The notes under the pieces were generated by a model. That model did no database searches. It worked only from the letters and a program-made list of their open reading frames with translations, and was not told where the DNA came from. A DNA stretch of 64,000 nucleotides, taken from contig NZ_CP025085.1 in assembly GCF_002847015.1 (NCBI RefSeq), positions 806,001 through 870,000 on the forward strand. The letters are read 5' to 3'. The position numbers and the translations under genes are program-made. The DNA comes from Prodigiosinella confusarubida. Lineage in GTDB: Bacteria > Pseudomonadota > Gammaproteobacteria > Enterobacterales > Enterobacteriaceae. This document shows positions 10,051-20,449 of the stretch, in pieces (the stretch's first letter is position 1; each line of letters opens with the position of its first letter).

Positions 10051-13000
10051 ATGGGTTCTACCACGATGGGCGTGAAACTCGATGAGTCAACGCGTGATCG
10101 ACTTAAAGCGGCGGCACAGCGTATTGATCGCACGCCGCACTGGCTTATTAAGCAGGCCATTTTTACCTATCTCGAACGCCTCGAAAGCGGCGCTGACATG
10201 CCCGAAATCCCGTTACTAGCCCTGTCCAGTCATGCTGAAACGCAAGAGATTATGCCGAAATCTCAGGAAGAAGAAACCCATCCGCCATTTTTGGATTTTG
10301 CCGAACAGGTCTTACCTCAATCGGTAGCTCGCGCTGCTATTACTTCCGTGTACCGTCGGCCTGAAAGTGAAATGGTGTCGATGTTACTGGAACAGGCGAG
10401 ATTAACTGCTGATCTCGCGCAATCTACGTATCAAATGGCGTATCGGATTGCCGAAAAATTACGGACACAAAAACGTACGAACGGGCGTTCTGGTATGATC
10501 CAGAGCCTGTTACAGGAATTCTCCCTTTCTTCGCAAGAAGGTGTGGCGTTGATGTGTTTGGCGGAAGCGCTGCTGCGAATTCCCGATAAGCCAACCCGTG
10601 ACGCACTGATCCGCGACAAAATCAGTACCGGTAACTGGCAGTCTCATGTGGGGCACAGTTCGTCACTGTTCGTGAATGCAGCTACCTGGGGATTACTGTT
10701 CACCGGCAAGCTGGTGGCAACACATAATGAAACCAGATTATCCGGCTCTCTGAATCGGATTATCAGTAAAAGCGGTGAACCACTGGTTCGCAAAGGCGTT
10801 GATATGGCCATGCGACTGATGGGTGAGCAGTTCGTGACGGGTGAAACCATCGCCGAAGCGTTGGCGAATGCCAGAAAATTGGAAGCGCAAGGTTTCCGCT
10901 ATTCTTACGATATGCTCGGTGAAGCCGCTCTGACGGCGGAAGACGCTGAGGCGTATCTGTTGTCCTATCAGCAGGCGATTCATGCGATTGGTAAAGCTTC
11001 CAATGGGCGCGGGATTTATGAAGGGCCCGGCATTTCCATCAAACTGTCTGCTCTGCATCCTCGTTACTGCCGGGCGCAGCATGAGCGAGTGATGGAGGAG
11101 TTGTATCCTCGACTGCTATCGTTAACGTTGCTGGCTCGTCAGTACGACATCGGCATTAATATTGACGCGGAAGAGGCAGACCGGCTGGAAATGTCCCTCG
11201 ATTTGCTGGAGCGCCTCTGTTTTGAACCTCAACTCGCCGGTTGGAATGGCATCGGTTTTGTGATTCAGGCTTATCAGAAACGCTGTCCGTTGGTGATTGA
11301 TGCGCTGGTGGATCTGGCGCAACGCAGCCGCCGCCGTCTGATGGTCCGTCTGGTCAAAGGCGCCTACTGGGACAGTGAAATCAAACTCGCCCAGATGGAC
11401 GGTCTGGAAGGCTATCCGGTTTATACCCGTAAGGTGTATACCGATGTTTCCTATCTGGCTTGCGCCCGTAAACTGCTTGCTGTACCGAATCTGATTTATC
11501 CACAGTTCGCGACGCATAATGCGCACACATTGAGTGCCATTTATCATCTGGCGGGTAATAACTACTATCCAGGGCAGTATGAGTTCCAGTGCCTGCATGG
11601 CATGGGGGAACCGCTGTATGAGCAGGTGGTAGGTAAGGTTGCCGATGGAAAGCTGAATCGACCATGCAGGATTTACGCGCCAGTAGGGACGCATGAAACC
11701 TTGTTGGCGTATCTGGTGCGACGTCTGTTGGAGAATGGCGCTAATACCTCATTTGTGAACCGTATCGCGGACAATACACTGCCGTTGGAAAGATTGGTCG
11801 CCGATCCGGTCAGCGAGGTCGACGCGTTGGCGGTGAAGGAAGGTGGCGTCGGCGTTCCACATCCGCGCATTCCGTTGCCCCGCTCGCTTTATGGTGATCA
11901 ACGTATCAACTCCAGTGGACTGGACCTTTCCAATGAGCATCGTCTTGCATCGCTGTCCAGTGCCTTACTGACCAGCGCTACTCAGTTATGGCATGCCGAT
12001 CCTGTGATTGACGGTGAAATCGAAACCGGAGAGGCGCAGGCGGTATTGAATCCGGCGGAACCTCGAGACATTGTGGGCTATGTGCGGGAGGCGCAGGATG
12101 TGGAAATTGAACGAGCGCTGAGCGCTGCTGTTAATGCCGGGGCTATCTGGTTTGCCACCCCGTCCGTTGAGCGTGCCGCGATTCTGGCGCGTGCCGCTGA
12201 TATTATGGAGAGCCAGCTCCAGCATTTGTTGGGATTACTGGTACGTGAAGCTGGTAAAACCTTTGCCAATGCGATTGCCGAAGTGCGTGAAGCGGTGGAC
12301 TTCCTGCGTTATTACGCCGGGCAGGTAAAAACTGACTTTGCTAATGATACACACCGTCCATTGGGGCCGGTAGTGTGTATCAGCCCATGGAACTTCCCCC
12401 TGGCAATCTTTACCGGACAGGTGTCTGCCGCGCTGGCGGCAGGTAACAGTGTGCTGGCAAAACCGGCGGAGCAAACACCGCTGATTGCGGCACAAGCAGT
12501 ACGAATACTGCTGGAGGCGGGTATCCCGACTGGCGTCCTGCAACTGCTTCCGGGGGCGGGAGAGACGGTTGGTGCGGCGTTGGTCAACGACAGCCGGGTA
12601 CGTGGTGTGATGTTTACCGGTTCAACCGAAGTGGCGGCAATCTTACAGCGCAGCCTGGCTGGCCGTCTTGACCCACAGGGAAGGCCAACACCGTTGATTG
12701 CTGAAACCGGCGGACTGAATGCGATGATTGTTGACTCTTCCGCGTTGACGGAGCAGGTAGTAACCGATGTCATCGCCTCTGCATTTGATAGTGCCGGGCA
12801 ACGTTGTTCCGCGCTCAGGATCCTGTGTGTACAGGAGGATGTGGCGGAACACACGTTACAGATGTTGCGTGGCGCAATGGCGCAATGCCGGATGGGTAAC
12901 ACAGAACGCCTGTCGACTGACATTGGACCGTTGATTGACGCGGACGCGAAACAGGGTATTGAGCGCCATATTCAGGCGATGCGCGCCAAGGGCCGTAAAG

Positions 13001-14025
13001 TATTTCAGGCGGTGTACTCCCACTCCCAGGATGAACATGAGTGGGCTCGAGGCAATTTTATTCCACCGACGCTGATTGAACTGGATAGTTTTGATGAGCT
13101 GAAAAAAGAAGTGTTTGGTCCGGTTTTGCATGTCGTGCGTTATCAACGCCAGGATCTGGACCAGCTTATCAACCAGATAAATGCGGCCGGTTACGGCCTG
13201 ACGTTGGGGTTGCATACCCGTATTGATGAAACCATTGCTCGGGTAACGGCCACAGCAAAAGTCGGTAATCTCTACGTTAACCGTAATATGGTGGGCGCGG
13301 TGGTTGGTGTACAACCGTTTGGTGGCGAGGGACTTTCTGGCACGGGACCAAAGGCCGGGGGGCCGCTGTATCTATACCGCTTGCTGTCACAACGCCCTGA
13401 TGACGCGGTGATGCAAGGACTGATGCGACAGGATAGCGAACAACCGATTGACGCCACTCACCGAGACGCCTTATTAACAGCACATCAGGCGCTGGAAGCC
13501 TGGACGATAGCGGAAAATTATCGTCATTTGGCGCAGTGTTGTCAGCGTTATGCCGCATTGGGATTGGGCGGAACCGTGCGGTTGTTGTCCGGGCCGACGG
13601 GCGAACGTAATACTTATGCGTTGCAGCCCCGTGAGCGGGTGCTGTGTCTGGCAGATAATGATGATGATGTACTGTTGCAACTGGCCGCCGTGCTGGCGGT
13701 GGGAAGCCAGGTTCTGTGGCGCGACACACCATCATTGCGCGAACTGTATCGCCGTTTACCCGTGGTAGTGCAGGAACGTATTCAACAGAGTGTTGACTGG
13801 CAGGCTGGAGATATTGCCTTCGACGCCGTGATCTATCACGGCGATGCGGATCAACTGCGGGTATTGGGCGAGCAGATTGCTCAGCGGGAAGGGGCAATTG
13901 TTTCGGTGCAGGGGCTGGCCCAGGGTGAAACCAACATTCTGCTGGAACGGCTTGTGTATGAACGCGCCTTGAGTGTGAATACAGCGGCAGCGGGTGGGAA
14001 TGCCAGCCTGATGACGATTGGATAG
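10051..14025 (+). CDS. putA: Trifunctional PutA: repressor, proline dehydrogenase, P5C dehydrogenase
   Basis: From the ATG at 10051 (AGGAGTGGAT before it) the protein has 1324 residues, close to E. coli PutA (1320). The open frame extends 18 codons upstream but family similarity starts here. The N-terminal 47 residues are the ribbon-helix-helix DNA-binding domain (TMGVKLDESTRDRLKAA). The FAD proline dehydrogenase barrel covers about 260-610. The glutamate-semialdehyde dehydrogenase domain covers about 650-1120, with SPWNFPLAIF, the catalytic-Glu segment ETGG and the catalytic Cys in AGQRCSALR. It oxidises proline to glutamate and represses put genes. Confidence 0.97.
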   Translation: MGSTTMGVKLDESTRDRLKAAAQRIDRTPHWLIKQAIFTYLERLESGADMPEIPLLALSSHAETQEIMPKSQEEETHPPFLDFAEQVLPQSVARAAITSVYRRPESEMVSMLLEQARLTADLAQSTYQMAYRIAEKLRTQKRTNGRSGMIQSLLQEFSLSSQEGVALMCLAEALLRIPDKPTRDALIRDKISTGNWQSHVGHSSSLFVNAATWGLLFTGKLVATHNETRLSGSLNRIISKSGEPLVRKGVDMAMRLMGEQFVTGETIAEALANARKLEAQGFRYSYDMLGEAALTAEDAEAYLLSYQQAIHAIGKASNGRGIYEGPGISIKLSALHPRYCRAQHERVMEELYPRLLSLTLLARQYDIGINIDAEEADRLEMSLDLLERLCFEPQLAGWNGIGFVIQAYQKRCPLVIDALVDLAQRSRRRLMVRLVKGAYWDSEIKLAQMDGLEGYPVYTRKVYTDVSYLACARKLLAVPNLIYPQFATHNAHTLSAIYHLAGNNYYPGQYEFQCLHGMGEPLYEQVVGKVADGKLNRPCRIYAPVGTHETLLAYLVRRLLENGANTSFVNRIADNTLPLERLVADPVSEVDALAVKEGGVGVPHPRIPLPRSLYGDQRINSSGLDLSNEHRLASLSSALLTSATQLWHADPVIDGEIETGEAQAVLNPAEPRDIVGYVREAQDVEIERALSAAVNAGAIWFATPSVERAAILARAADIMESQLQHLLGLLVREAGKTFANAIAEVREAVDFLRYYAGQVKTDFANDTHRPLGPVVCISPWNFPLAIFTGQVSAALAAGNSVLAKPAEQTPLIAAQAVRILLEAGIPTGVLQLLPGAGETVGAALVNDSRVRGVMFTGSTEVAAILQRSLAGRLDPQGRPTPLIAETGGLNAMIVDSSALTEQVVTDVIASAFDSAGQRCSALRILCVQEDVAEHTLQMLRGAMAQCRMGNTERLSTDIGPLIDADAKQGIERHIQAMRAKGRKVFQAVYSHSQDEHEWARGNFIPPTLIELDSFDELKKEVFGPVLHVVRYQRQDLDQLINQINAAGYGLTLGLHTRIDETIARVTATAKVGNLYVNRNMVGAVVGVQPFGGEGLSGTGPKAGGPLYLYRLLSQRPDDAVMQGLMRQDSEQPIDATHRDALLTAHQALEAWTIAENYRHLAQCCQRYAALGLGGTVRLLSGPTGERNTYALQPRERVLCLADNDDDVLLQLAAVLAVGSQVLWRDTPSLRELYRRLPVVVQERIQQSVDWQAGDIAFDAVIYHGDADQLRVLGEQIAQREGAIVSVQGLAQGETNILLERLVYERALSVNTAAAGGNASLMTIG

Positions 14026-14080
14026 CACGGGTTTATCGGCTGTCTTCCTGGTAACAGGGGCGACAGCCGGTTATTCCTCT

Positions 14081-14362
14081 TTAATTCCGATACAACACTT
14101 TGATGATGTGATAGCCGAACTGGGTTTTTACCGGGCCGAATGGTTTGAGTAGTTCACCGGAAAATACAGCTTTATCAAATGCCGGAACCATGTCGCCTTG
14201 GCGGAATTCGCCCAGATCACCGCCGTTACGTTTGGACGGGCAGGTTGAGAATTTCTGTGCCATCTGCTGAAAATCTGCTCCTTTTTCCAACTGATCCAGA
14301 ATGTCGTTTGCCTGTTGTTCCGTATCGACCAGAATATGCAACGCTGCTGCTGTATGTGCCAT
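14081..14362 (-). CDS. ppiC: Peptidyl-prolyl cis-trans isomerase C (parvulin)
   Basis: The 93-residue protein equals E. coli PpiC in length when started at [12 protein letters not shown] (14362). The longer open frame to 14416 lacks support. It is a single-domain cytosolic parvulin with the family blocks [17 protein letters not shown] and [10 protein letters not shown]. It catalyses cis-trans isomerisation of peptidyl-prolyl bonds. It is divergent from rep, with about 160 bp between them, as in E. coli. Confidence 0.95.
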   Translation of the reverse strand: MAHTAAALHILVDTEQQANDILDQLEKGADFQQMAQKFSTCPSKRNGGDLGEFRQGDMVPAFDKAVFSGELLKPFGPVKTQFGYHIIKVLYRN

Positions 14363-14520
14363 GTTGAGTACCATTTGATAGAAAAACTGGCGCGCAATGT
14401 AACATTGCACGGTCATAAAATGGAAATGCGGAGCGCATTACAACACCAGAATCAGCCGAACAAGACTGCCCTGACTTTTGCTACAATCGCCTTTCGTTTG
14501 ATCAGTGAGCAAGATGAACC

Positions 14521-16545
14521 ATGCGTTTAAACCCCAGCCAACAACATGCTGTTGAATTCGTTACCGGCCCTTGCTTGGTGCTGGCCGGGGCGGGTTCTGG
14601 CAAAACGCGCGTTATTACTCAAAAGATAGCGCATTTGATACGGGTGTGTGGCTATCAAGCGCGACATATCGCTGCCGTGACCTTTACCAACAAAGCGGCT
14701 CGGGAAATGAAAGCGCGTGTCGCGCAGACATTGGGACGCAAAGAAGCCCGTGGTCTGATGATTTCCACATTCCATACCCTGGGGCTGGAAATCATCAAAC
14801 GGGAATACAGTGCGCTGGAAATGAAGTCCAATTTTTCGTTATTTGACGATCAGGACCAGATGGCGTTGCTGAAAGAGCTGACGGAAACCTGGCTGGAGAA
14901 TGATAAAACGCTGTTACAGCAGTTGATTTCCACCATTTCCAACTGGAAAAACGATCTTGTTGACCCTGTTCTGGCGATGGCGCGGGCCAGTTCCGAGCGG
15001 GATAAGCTATTTGCCCATTGCTACCGGTTGTATACCGATCATCTGCGCGCCTGCAACGTCCTGGATTTTGACGACCTGATCCTGCTACCTACCTTGTTGT
15101 TCAAGCGTAATGAAGATGTCCGTGAGCGTTGGCAGAACCGCCTGCGTTACCTGTTGGTGGATGAGTATCAGGACACCAACACCAGCCAGTATGAGCTGGT
15201 GAAATTGCTGGTGGGAAGCCGGGCGCGGTTTACCGTGGTGGGGGATGATGACCAGTCGATTTACTCATGGCGCGGGGCGCGGCCACAGAATCTGGTGTTG
15301 TTACAGACGGATTTTCCACAATTACAGGTTATCAAGCTGGAGCAGAATTACCGTTCATCCGGTCGTATTCTGAAAGCGGCAAATATTCTTATCGCCAATA
15401 ATCCTCATGTGTTTGATAAACGACTGTATTCCGAGCTGGGCTACGGCAGCGAACTGAAAATCATCACGGCCAATAACGAGGATCATGAAGCAGAGCGGGT
15501 CGTTGGGGAGTTGATTGCCCATCATTTTATCAACAAAACCCAGTACGGCGATTATGCGGTTTTGTATCGCGGCAACCATCAGTCACGTCTGTTCGAGAAG
15601 ATGCTGATGCAAAACCGCATTCCTTACAAGATTTCCGGTGGAACGTCCTTTTTCTCTCGTCCGGAAATCAAGGATTTGCTGGCCTATCTGCGAGTATTGA
15701 CCAATCCGGATGATGACAGCGCCTTTTTACGCATTGTAAATACGCCGAAGCGGGAAATAGGGCCGGCGACGCTGCAAAAGTTGGGGGAGTGGGCGAATCA
15801 GCGTAATCGCAGTCTGTTCAGCGCCAGCTTTGATTTCGGGTTGAGCCAAGTGTTGACCGGTCGTGGTTTGGAATCGCTACAGCGTTTTACCCAGTGGATG
15901 GCGGAGATCGCCCGTTTGGCAGAACAAGAGCCCGTAATGGCAGTGCGTGACCTGATTCATGGCCTGGGTTACGAGAGCTGGTTGCATGAAACGTCTCCTA
16001 GCCCGAAAGCCGCTGAAATGCGCATGAAAAACATTAACCAATTATTTAGCTGGATGACGGAAATGCTGAAAGGCGACGATCTGGATGAGCCGATGACGTT
16101 AACTCAGGTTGTCACCCGTTTTACGTTACGGGATATGATGGAACGCGCTGAAAATGAGGAAGATCTGGATCAGGTTCAGTTGATGACATTACATGCGTCA
16201 AAAGGATTGGAGTTCCCTTATGTGTTTTTGGTCGGTATGGAAGAAGGATTGTTACCACATCAGACCAGTATCGATGAAGACAATGTGGATGAGGAGCGGC
16301 GCCTCGCTTATGTCGGTATCACCCGTGCTCAACGGGAACTGACATTTACCTTGTGTCGGGAACGTCGTCAGTACGGCGAGCTGGTTCGTCCGGATCCAAG
16401 TCGTTTCCTACTGGAACTTCCACAGGATGATGTTATCTGGGAAACGGAACGCAAAGTGGTAAGCCCGCAGGAGAGGATGCAGAAAGGGCAGAATCATCTG
16501 GAAAATTTACGAGCACAGTTGGCGAAAGCCAGGGAAAAAAGCTGA
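14521..16545 (+). CDS. rep: ATP-dependent DNA helicase Rep
   Basis: The 674-residue superfamily 1A 3'-5' helicase matches E. coli Rep (673 aa). Motif I is LAGAGSGKT near residues 20-28, motif [10 protein letters not shown] near 213, motif [15 protein letters not shown], and motif [13 protein letters not shown] near 560. Rep removes proteins ahead of the replisome and helps restart forks. A hairpin terminator follows. The arrangement ppiC-rep is conserved, but pehX downstream is a soft-rot-type gene between rep and gppA. Confidence 0.97.
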   Translation: MRLNPSQQHAVEFVTGPCLVLAGAGSGKTRVITQKIAHLIRVCGYQARHIAAVTFTNKAAREMKARVAQTLGRKEARGLMISTFHTLGLEIIKREYSALEMKSNFSLFDDQDQMALLKELTETWLENDKTLLQQLISTISNWKNDLVDPVLAMARASSERDKLFAHCYRLYTDHLRACNVLDFDDLILLPTLLFKRNEDVRERWQNRLRYLLVDEYQDTNTSQYELVKLLVGSRARFTVVGDDDQSIYSWRGARPQNLVLLQTDFPQLQVIKLEQNYRSSGRILKAANILIANNPHVFDKRLYSELGYGSELKIITANNEDHEAERVVGELIAHHFINKTQYGDYAVLYRGNHQSRLFEKMLMQNRIPYKISGGTSFFSRPEIKDLLAYLRVLTNPDDDSAFLRIVNTPKREIGPATLQKLGEWANQRNRSLFSASFDFGLSQVLTGRGLESLQRFTQWMAEIARLAEQEPVMAVRDLIHGLGYESWLHETSPSPKAAEMRMKNINQLFSWMTEMLKGDDLDEPMTLTQVVTRFTLRDMMERAENEEDLDQVQLMTLHASKGLEFPYVFLVGMEEGLLPHQTSIDEDNVDEERRLAYVGITRAQRELTFTLCRERRQYGELVRPDPSRFLLELPQDDVIWETERKVVSPQERMQKGQNHLENLRAQLAKAREKS

Positions 16546-16587
16546 TCCTGACGGGCATGTGCATCCATAAATATCCCTCCTGGACGT

Positions 16588-16625
16588 GAAACCGGGCAGC
16601 ACTAACTGCCACCCGGGTTTTTTCT
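16588..16625 (+). terminator. Terminator after rep
   Basis: AAACCGGGCAG pairs imperfectly with CTGCCACCCGGGTTT around a short CACTAA loop, and a T-run follows (to about 16624). The A-rich 5' flank could let it also act for pehX, which converges on it from the other side. Confidence 0.7.
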
Positions 16626-16640
16626 TGCGACGAAGCACTA

Positions 16641-18476
16641 TCAGTGTGTAACGATTTTGCCGTCTACGCTGACATTTTTCACCGTTCCGAACTTCCACGG
16701 TGTGCTGCCGCTCAACAGGTTGGTGAAGACCAGACGATTGAAGTGGCTGTCTTTAAGATCACTAATGGACGTTGGCATCACTTTGTCCAGTTTCATATCA
16801 CTGAAATTCAACTGGCTGTGCCAAACGCCGTGTTTACTGTCACCAGCAATTTCAATGGCTGGCTTGTTACCGGTGGAGTTCTGAACCGTCACGTTTTTCA
16901 CCGTGAAATTGTAGAAATGTGCCGGTGTGGCCGCTGGTTCATAGTCAATGGTGCCATTTGTGTCACTGTAATTCAGCGTCACTATCACAGCCTGTTTGGA
17001 GAGGTTTTTCATGGCGTTATTGCGGAATGTCACGTTACGGGCACCGCCGCCGATGGCTGTGGCGCTTTTCGCACGCAAACCAATATCTGTCATATTCATG
17101 ATATTGTTTTCCGCCAGAATATCTTCGATCCAGGCGCCAGTATGGCTCCCCATCACCACCGCACCATGCCCATGGCGGAAGTAGTTGTTGAATATCCAGG
17201 CATGTTGGGTCGGTTCTTGATGTTGCGCTTTTGCTCCCATACCCGCCGCAAAGTTGACGCTGTCGTCCCCGGTATCAAACACGCTGTTAAACACCATCAT
17301 GTTCTGACTATTGCCAAATTCGATACCGTCGCCGTTGTTAATGTTGTATGTCTGGTGTGTGACGCCATTGACCACTACGTTACGATTTTCCATGAACATG
17401 ATGCCGTGGAACGCCGGGTTGCGGATGGTAATACCTGACAAATAGACGTTTTCTACGCCTCTCAGGGTTATCAGGCTGGAACGATACTGGCTATACGCGA
17501 TTTTGGCGCTGATACCGCCTTCTATCGCTCTCTTCACTTGATTCATGGCCAGAATACCGTCCTGTTCGACGGTGATGTTGTTGCCTTTCATATACTGCGG
17601 CAACATATTTCCTGCTTCATCTTTGATTTCCCCGGGGGTGGCGAATTTCCAGCCATTTCCGTCAATTACGCCCTGACCGACAATTCTGATGTTTCTGAAG
17701 GTGCCGGGTTTGGCGCTGTCCTTGTCAATTGCGTTGATCAATGATGCCGGACGTTTCTGAGATGAATAACTGTAAAGCTGGTAGGCGTCAGGGTAGTCGG
17801 ATGGGTTATCCGAGCCTAACAGTGTGGCTCCGGCCATCAGATTCAGCGTCATATCGCTTTTCAGCCACAGTGCGCCAGTTTTAAATACCCCAGCGGGAAC
17901 ATCAAGCCGGCAGCCAGGCGGACAGGCATTAATGGCTTTCTGGATAGCCGTAGTATTAATGGTTTTCCCGTCTGCTTTTGCACCATATTGGGTGATATTA
18001 ACTATCGGCGGAACAGTGGTCGTTTTGGCGATGACTACGTTACTATCGCTTGATGTAGAGCCATTATTATAGACAGCTCGAACGGTAAACCGGTATTGGG
18101 TGTCAGCCTTCAGACCCTCAATCTTTGCGTTTTGTATTACAATTTTATGATGAAAATGGGTTTTATCGTTGGCGTAAAATGCATTGATATAGGGTTTGGC
18201 GGGAGAGTGCTTATCGCTATTCTGGCTGGCCAGCCCAATCAATCGGCCATTCTGGTAAATTTGGTAGTCGACAATAGCCGATGTATCTTCGGGTGCATCC
18301 CAAACCAGTACGATACTGTGGTCGTCATAAGCTAGAGTGGGTACCTTCAGTTGTTGTGGCGCTTGCGGGGAGGGAACGGCCGCGAATGACGTTGTAGCCA
18401 TGATGGTTGTCGCTAACAGAAGCGACATGACGGATATCCTGCAAGTTCCAGGAAGGGAGAAAAGGTGCTTGTTCAT
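16641..18476 (-). CDS. pehX: Secreted exo-poly-alpha-D-galacturonosidase, GH28
   Basis: The 611-residue protein has an N-terminal signal peptide ending near TTSFA, a fibronectin type III-like domain (about residues 40-150) and a GH28 right-handed beta-helix. Family residues appear in NGDGIEFGNS, DTGDDSVNF, HGHGAVVMGSH and GLRAKS, in the expected order. It resembles PehX of Erwinia chrysanthemi, which releases digalacturonate from the non-reducing ends of pectate chains after periplasmic or type II secretion. The gene stands alone between rep and gppA. A KdgR-like box lies upstream. Members PehV and PehW are near relatives, so the letter is less certain than the function. Confidence 0.88.
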   Translation of the reverse strand: MNKHLFSLPGTCRISVMSLLLATTIMATTSFAAVPSPQAPQQLKVPTLAYDDHSIVLVWDAPEDTSAIVDYQIYQNGRLIGLASQNSDKHSPAKPYINAFYANDKTHFHHKIVIQNAKIEGLKADTQYRFTVRAVYNNGSTSSDSNVVIAKTTTVPPIVNITQYGAKADGKTINTTAIQKAINACPPGCRLDVPAGVFKTGALWLKSDMTLNLMAGATLLGSDNPSDYPDAYQLYSYSSQKRPASLINAIDKDSAKPGTFRNIRIVGQGVIDGNGWKFATPGEIKDEAGNMLPQYMKGNNITVEQDGILAMNQVKRAIEGGISAKIAYSQYRSSLITLRGVENVYLSGITIRNPAFHGIMFMENRNVVVNGVTHQTYNINNGDGIEFGNSQNMMVFNSVFDTGDDSVNFAAGMGAKAQHQEPTQHAWIFNNYFRHGHGAVVMGSHTGAWIEDILAENNIMNMTDIGLRAKSATAIGGGARNVTFRNNAMKNLSKQAVIVTLNYSDTNGTIDYEPAATPAHFYNFTVKNVTVQNSTGNKPAIEIAGDSKHGVWHSQLNFSDMKLDKVMPTSISDLKDSHFNRLVFTNLLSGSTPWKFGTVKNVSVDGKIVTH

Positions 18477-18584
18477 CCTCGTTCGTTCCTTATCATTAAT
18501 CAGCTAAAGCAGTTTTTTGCATCCGGTTATTTTTATATATCCAATAGATCTTAAATTACGGAAAGATGGCAAGCAGAAACATCT

Positions 18585-18657
18585 CGATGAGTTGACTCAG
18601 GTAAGTGATTCGGGTGAGTAAGCATAGCCAACGCATCTGCAACTTGAAATATGACTG
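18585..18657. repeat. ERIC-like interspersed repeat, copy 1 (partial)
   Basis: The stretch GACTCAGGTAAGTGATTCGGG then GAGTAAGCATAGCCAACGCATCTGCAACTTGAA matches the reverse complement of the copy at 41.5 kb for about 55 bp. Only one end is kept. It lies upstream of pehX. Confidence 0.55.
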
Positions 18658-18678
18658 ATATAAAACATAATTTCACGT
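18658..18678 (-). promoter_or_regulatory. Candidate KdgR operator upstream of pehX
   Basis: TAAAACATAATTTCA at 18661-18675 resembles the KdgR consensus, which has a GAAA half, a 5-6 bp spacer and a TTTC half. KdgR represses pectinolysis genes in soft-rot bacteria until ketodeoxygluconate is present. The site is about 185 bp before the pehX start. One half departs from the consensus, so this remains a candidate. Confidence 0.4.
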
Positions 18679-18945
18679 TAATAAGAATAACGTTTTGTAA
18701 AATACATCTACTGCTTTTACTCTTACTCGGTGCGGGATCACAAATCGGTGTGTATAAATCAGAAAAGCGGTAATGATTCTTGAGAATGTTGACAAACCAG
18801 AATCATGATAATGAGTGACAATGTGGTGTGACCGCACCAGAAATAGTGCGGTGTGGGCTTATGGGGAAATCTTTATCGGTCCGAATATTATCACCGAGTG
18901 TTATCAGCAATCAGCAGAGATAACATATCGCTACCTGTGGTTATC

Positions 18946-20442
18946 TCAGGCGGGATTTTCTTCCACGATCAACGTCCAGTGGACATAGCTTTGCCATAAC
19001 CGTTCCTGCTCCAATGTTTCTGCCCGCAACGGGTGTTGGGATAGCCATCCTGCCGGTAGGATAACCCGCAATGCCTCTCCTTCCACTCGCAGACTGACGT
19101 GCGGTAATGTATCGTCACGGCGCCGACTGGCGAAAATAATTGCCAGTCGTAACAGACGGCAAAGCCGTTGTGCCTGCAACACTGGCAATGCATTCTGTTG
19201 GGTTAACGGTATGGGATCCAGTGGGTTACTTTGATTATTCAGTAAAGTAGCCAGTAACTTCTTTTGGGCCGGGGTGAAGCCGGGCAAATCACTATGGCTA
19301 ACCAGATAAGCGGCGTGTTGCGGTGCCTGGCGAAAGTCGATACTAAGTCCAATTTCATGTACCAGGCAGGCGCTTTGCAGTAACTCCCGACATCGATTAT
19401 CCAACTGCCAGTCAAGAGCCACCTGTTGTGCGAAACTATCTGCCAGCAGACTGACGCGCTTAGCCTGTTCGGCATCCAGCAAATAACGGCGTTGCAGATT
19501 ATGCAAGGTCCGGTGGCGAATGTCCTGATCGATGGGGAAATGCAGCATACCGTAGACGAGTCCTTCGCGCAGTGCACCTCCGGCCAGCGTCATGGTGCTG
19601 ATCTCTAGTTCCTGAAAAATGGCCAACAAGATGGCAAGACCGCTGGGGAAAACCAGGGCGCGTTCCAGCGTCAGCCCTTCAATTTCCAGTTCTTCGAGTT
19701 TGTTGCATTGAATAGCGCGTTGTTTCAACTGCTGGAGCTTGTCCAGGGTAATGTACTCATCCATACCCTGGGCCACCATGATTTCCTGTAGCGCCTGAAC
19801 CGTGCCTGAAGCGCCGACACAGATTTGCCAGCCTTGTTGTCGTAAGATATCTTTTATCGGATGCAGCATCACTCTTGCTGCCTGTTCGGCATGTGCAAAA
19901 TTATCTGAACCGAGATTACGATCGCCGAAGTAGCGTTCAAGCCAGGTAACGCAACCCATCGGCAGACTGAATAGCTGAGTGGTGCGAGAACCCGTGCCGG
20001 TCGCCAGTTCGGTACTACCACCGCCGATATCAACAACCAGCCGCTGTTCCGGCCCGCCAGTCGTATGGGCAACACCTTGATAAATCAACCTGGCTTCTTC
20101 TTCGCCACTGATAACCTGAATAGGTAGTCCCAGGATATGTCGGGCCTGCTGCAAAAACTCGTCAGCGTTGACGGCAAGCCTTAAGGTCGCTGTAGCCACT
20201 ACCCGCACCTGTTCGGGCGGAATATCCTGCAGGCGTTCTGAGAACAGTTTCAAACATGCCCAGCCACGTTGCATTGCTTCCAGTGATAGGCAGTTTTGTG
20301 CGTCCAGTCCTGTTGCCAGCCTAACTTTACGTTTAATGCGAGACATTGTCTGCACACTGCCAGCGACTTCACGCACCACCAACATGTGAAAGCTGTTGGA
20401 ACCTAAATCAATAGCCGCATAAAGCGAAGAAGAACTTGGCAT
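18946..20442 (-). CDS. gppA: Guanosine-5'-triphosphate,3'-diphosphate pyrophosphatase
   Basis: The 498-residue Ppx/GppA phosphatase matches E. coli GppA (494 aa). The actin-like ATPase fold motifs are [11 protein letters not shown] at residues 10-20 and [11 protein letters not shown] near 140. The acidic [13 protein letters not shown] lies between them. The C-terminal half is the HD-type helical domain. It converts pppGpp to ppGpp and can degrade polyphosphate. It starts 7 bp after the rhlB stop on the same strand, forming the usual rhlB-gppA unit. Confidence 0.96.
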   Translation of the reverse strand: MPSSSSLYAAIDLGSNSFHMLVVREVAGSVQTMSRIKRKVRLATGLDAQNCLSLEAMQRGWACLKLFSERLQDIPPEQVRVVATATLRLAVNADEFLQQARHILGLPIQVISGEEEARLIYQGVAHTTGGPEQRLVVDIGGGSTELATGTGSRTTQLFSLPMGCVTWLERYFGDRNLGSDNFAHAEQAARVMLHPIKDILRQQGWQICVGASGTVQALQEIMVAQGMDEYITLDKLQQLKQRAIQCNKLEELEIEGLTLERALVFPSGLAILLAIFQELEISTMTLAGGALREGLVYGMLHFPIDQDIRHRTLHNLQRRYLLDAEQAKRVSLLADSFAQQVALDWQLDNRCRELLQSACLVHEIGLSIDFRQAPQHAAYLVSHSDLPGFTPAQKKLLATLLNNQSNPLDPIPLTQQNALPVLQAQRLCRLLRLAIIFASRRRDDTLPHVSLRVEGEALRVILPAGWLSQHPLRAETLEQERLWQSYVHWTLIVEENPA

Positions 20443-20449
20443 CGGCGAA

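Larger units (their letters stand above)
18477..18945. other. pehX upstream region with KdgR-like box; gppA downstream
   Basis: This gene-free 469-bp stretch is AT-rich. It holds the pehX leader, a partial intergenic repeat (18585-18657) and a KdgR-like box just beyond it (18658-18678). From 18680 to 18945 only AT-rich sequence is seen, with no convincing gene or RNA. Confidence 0.5.
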
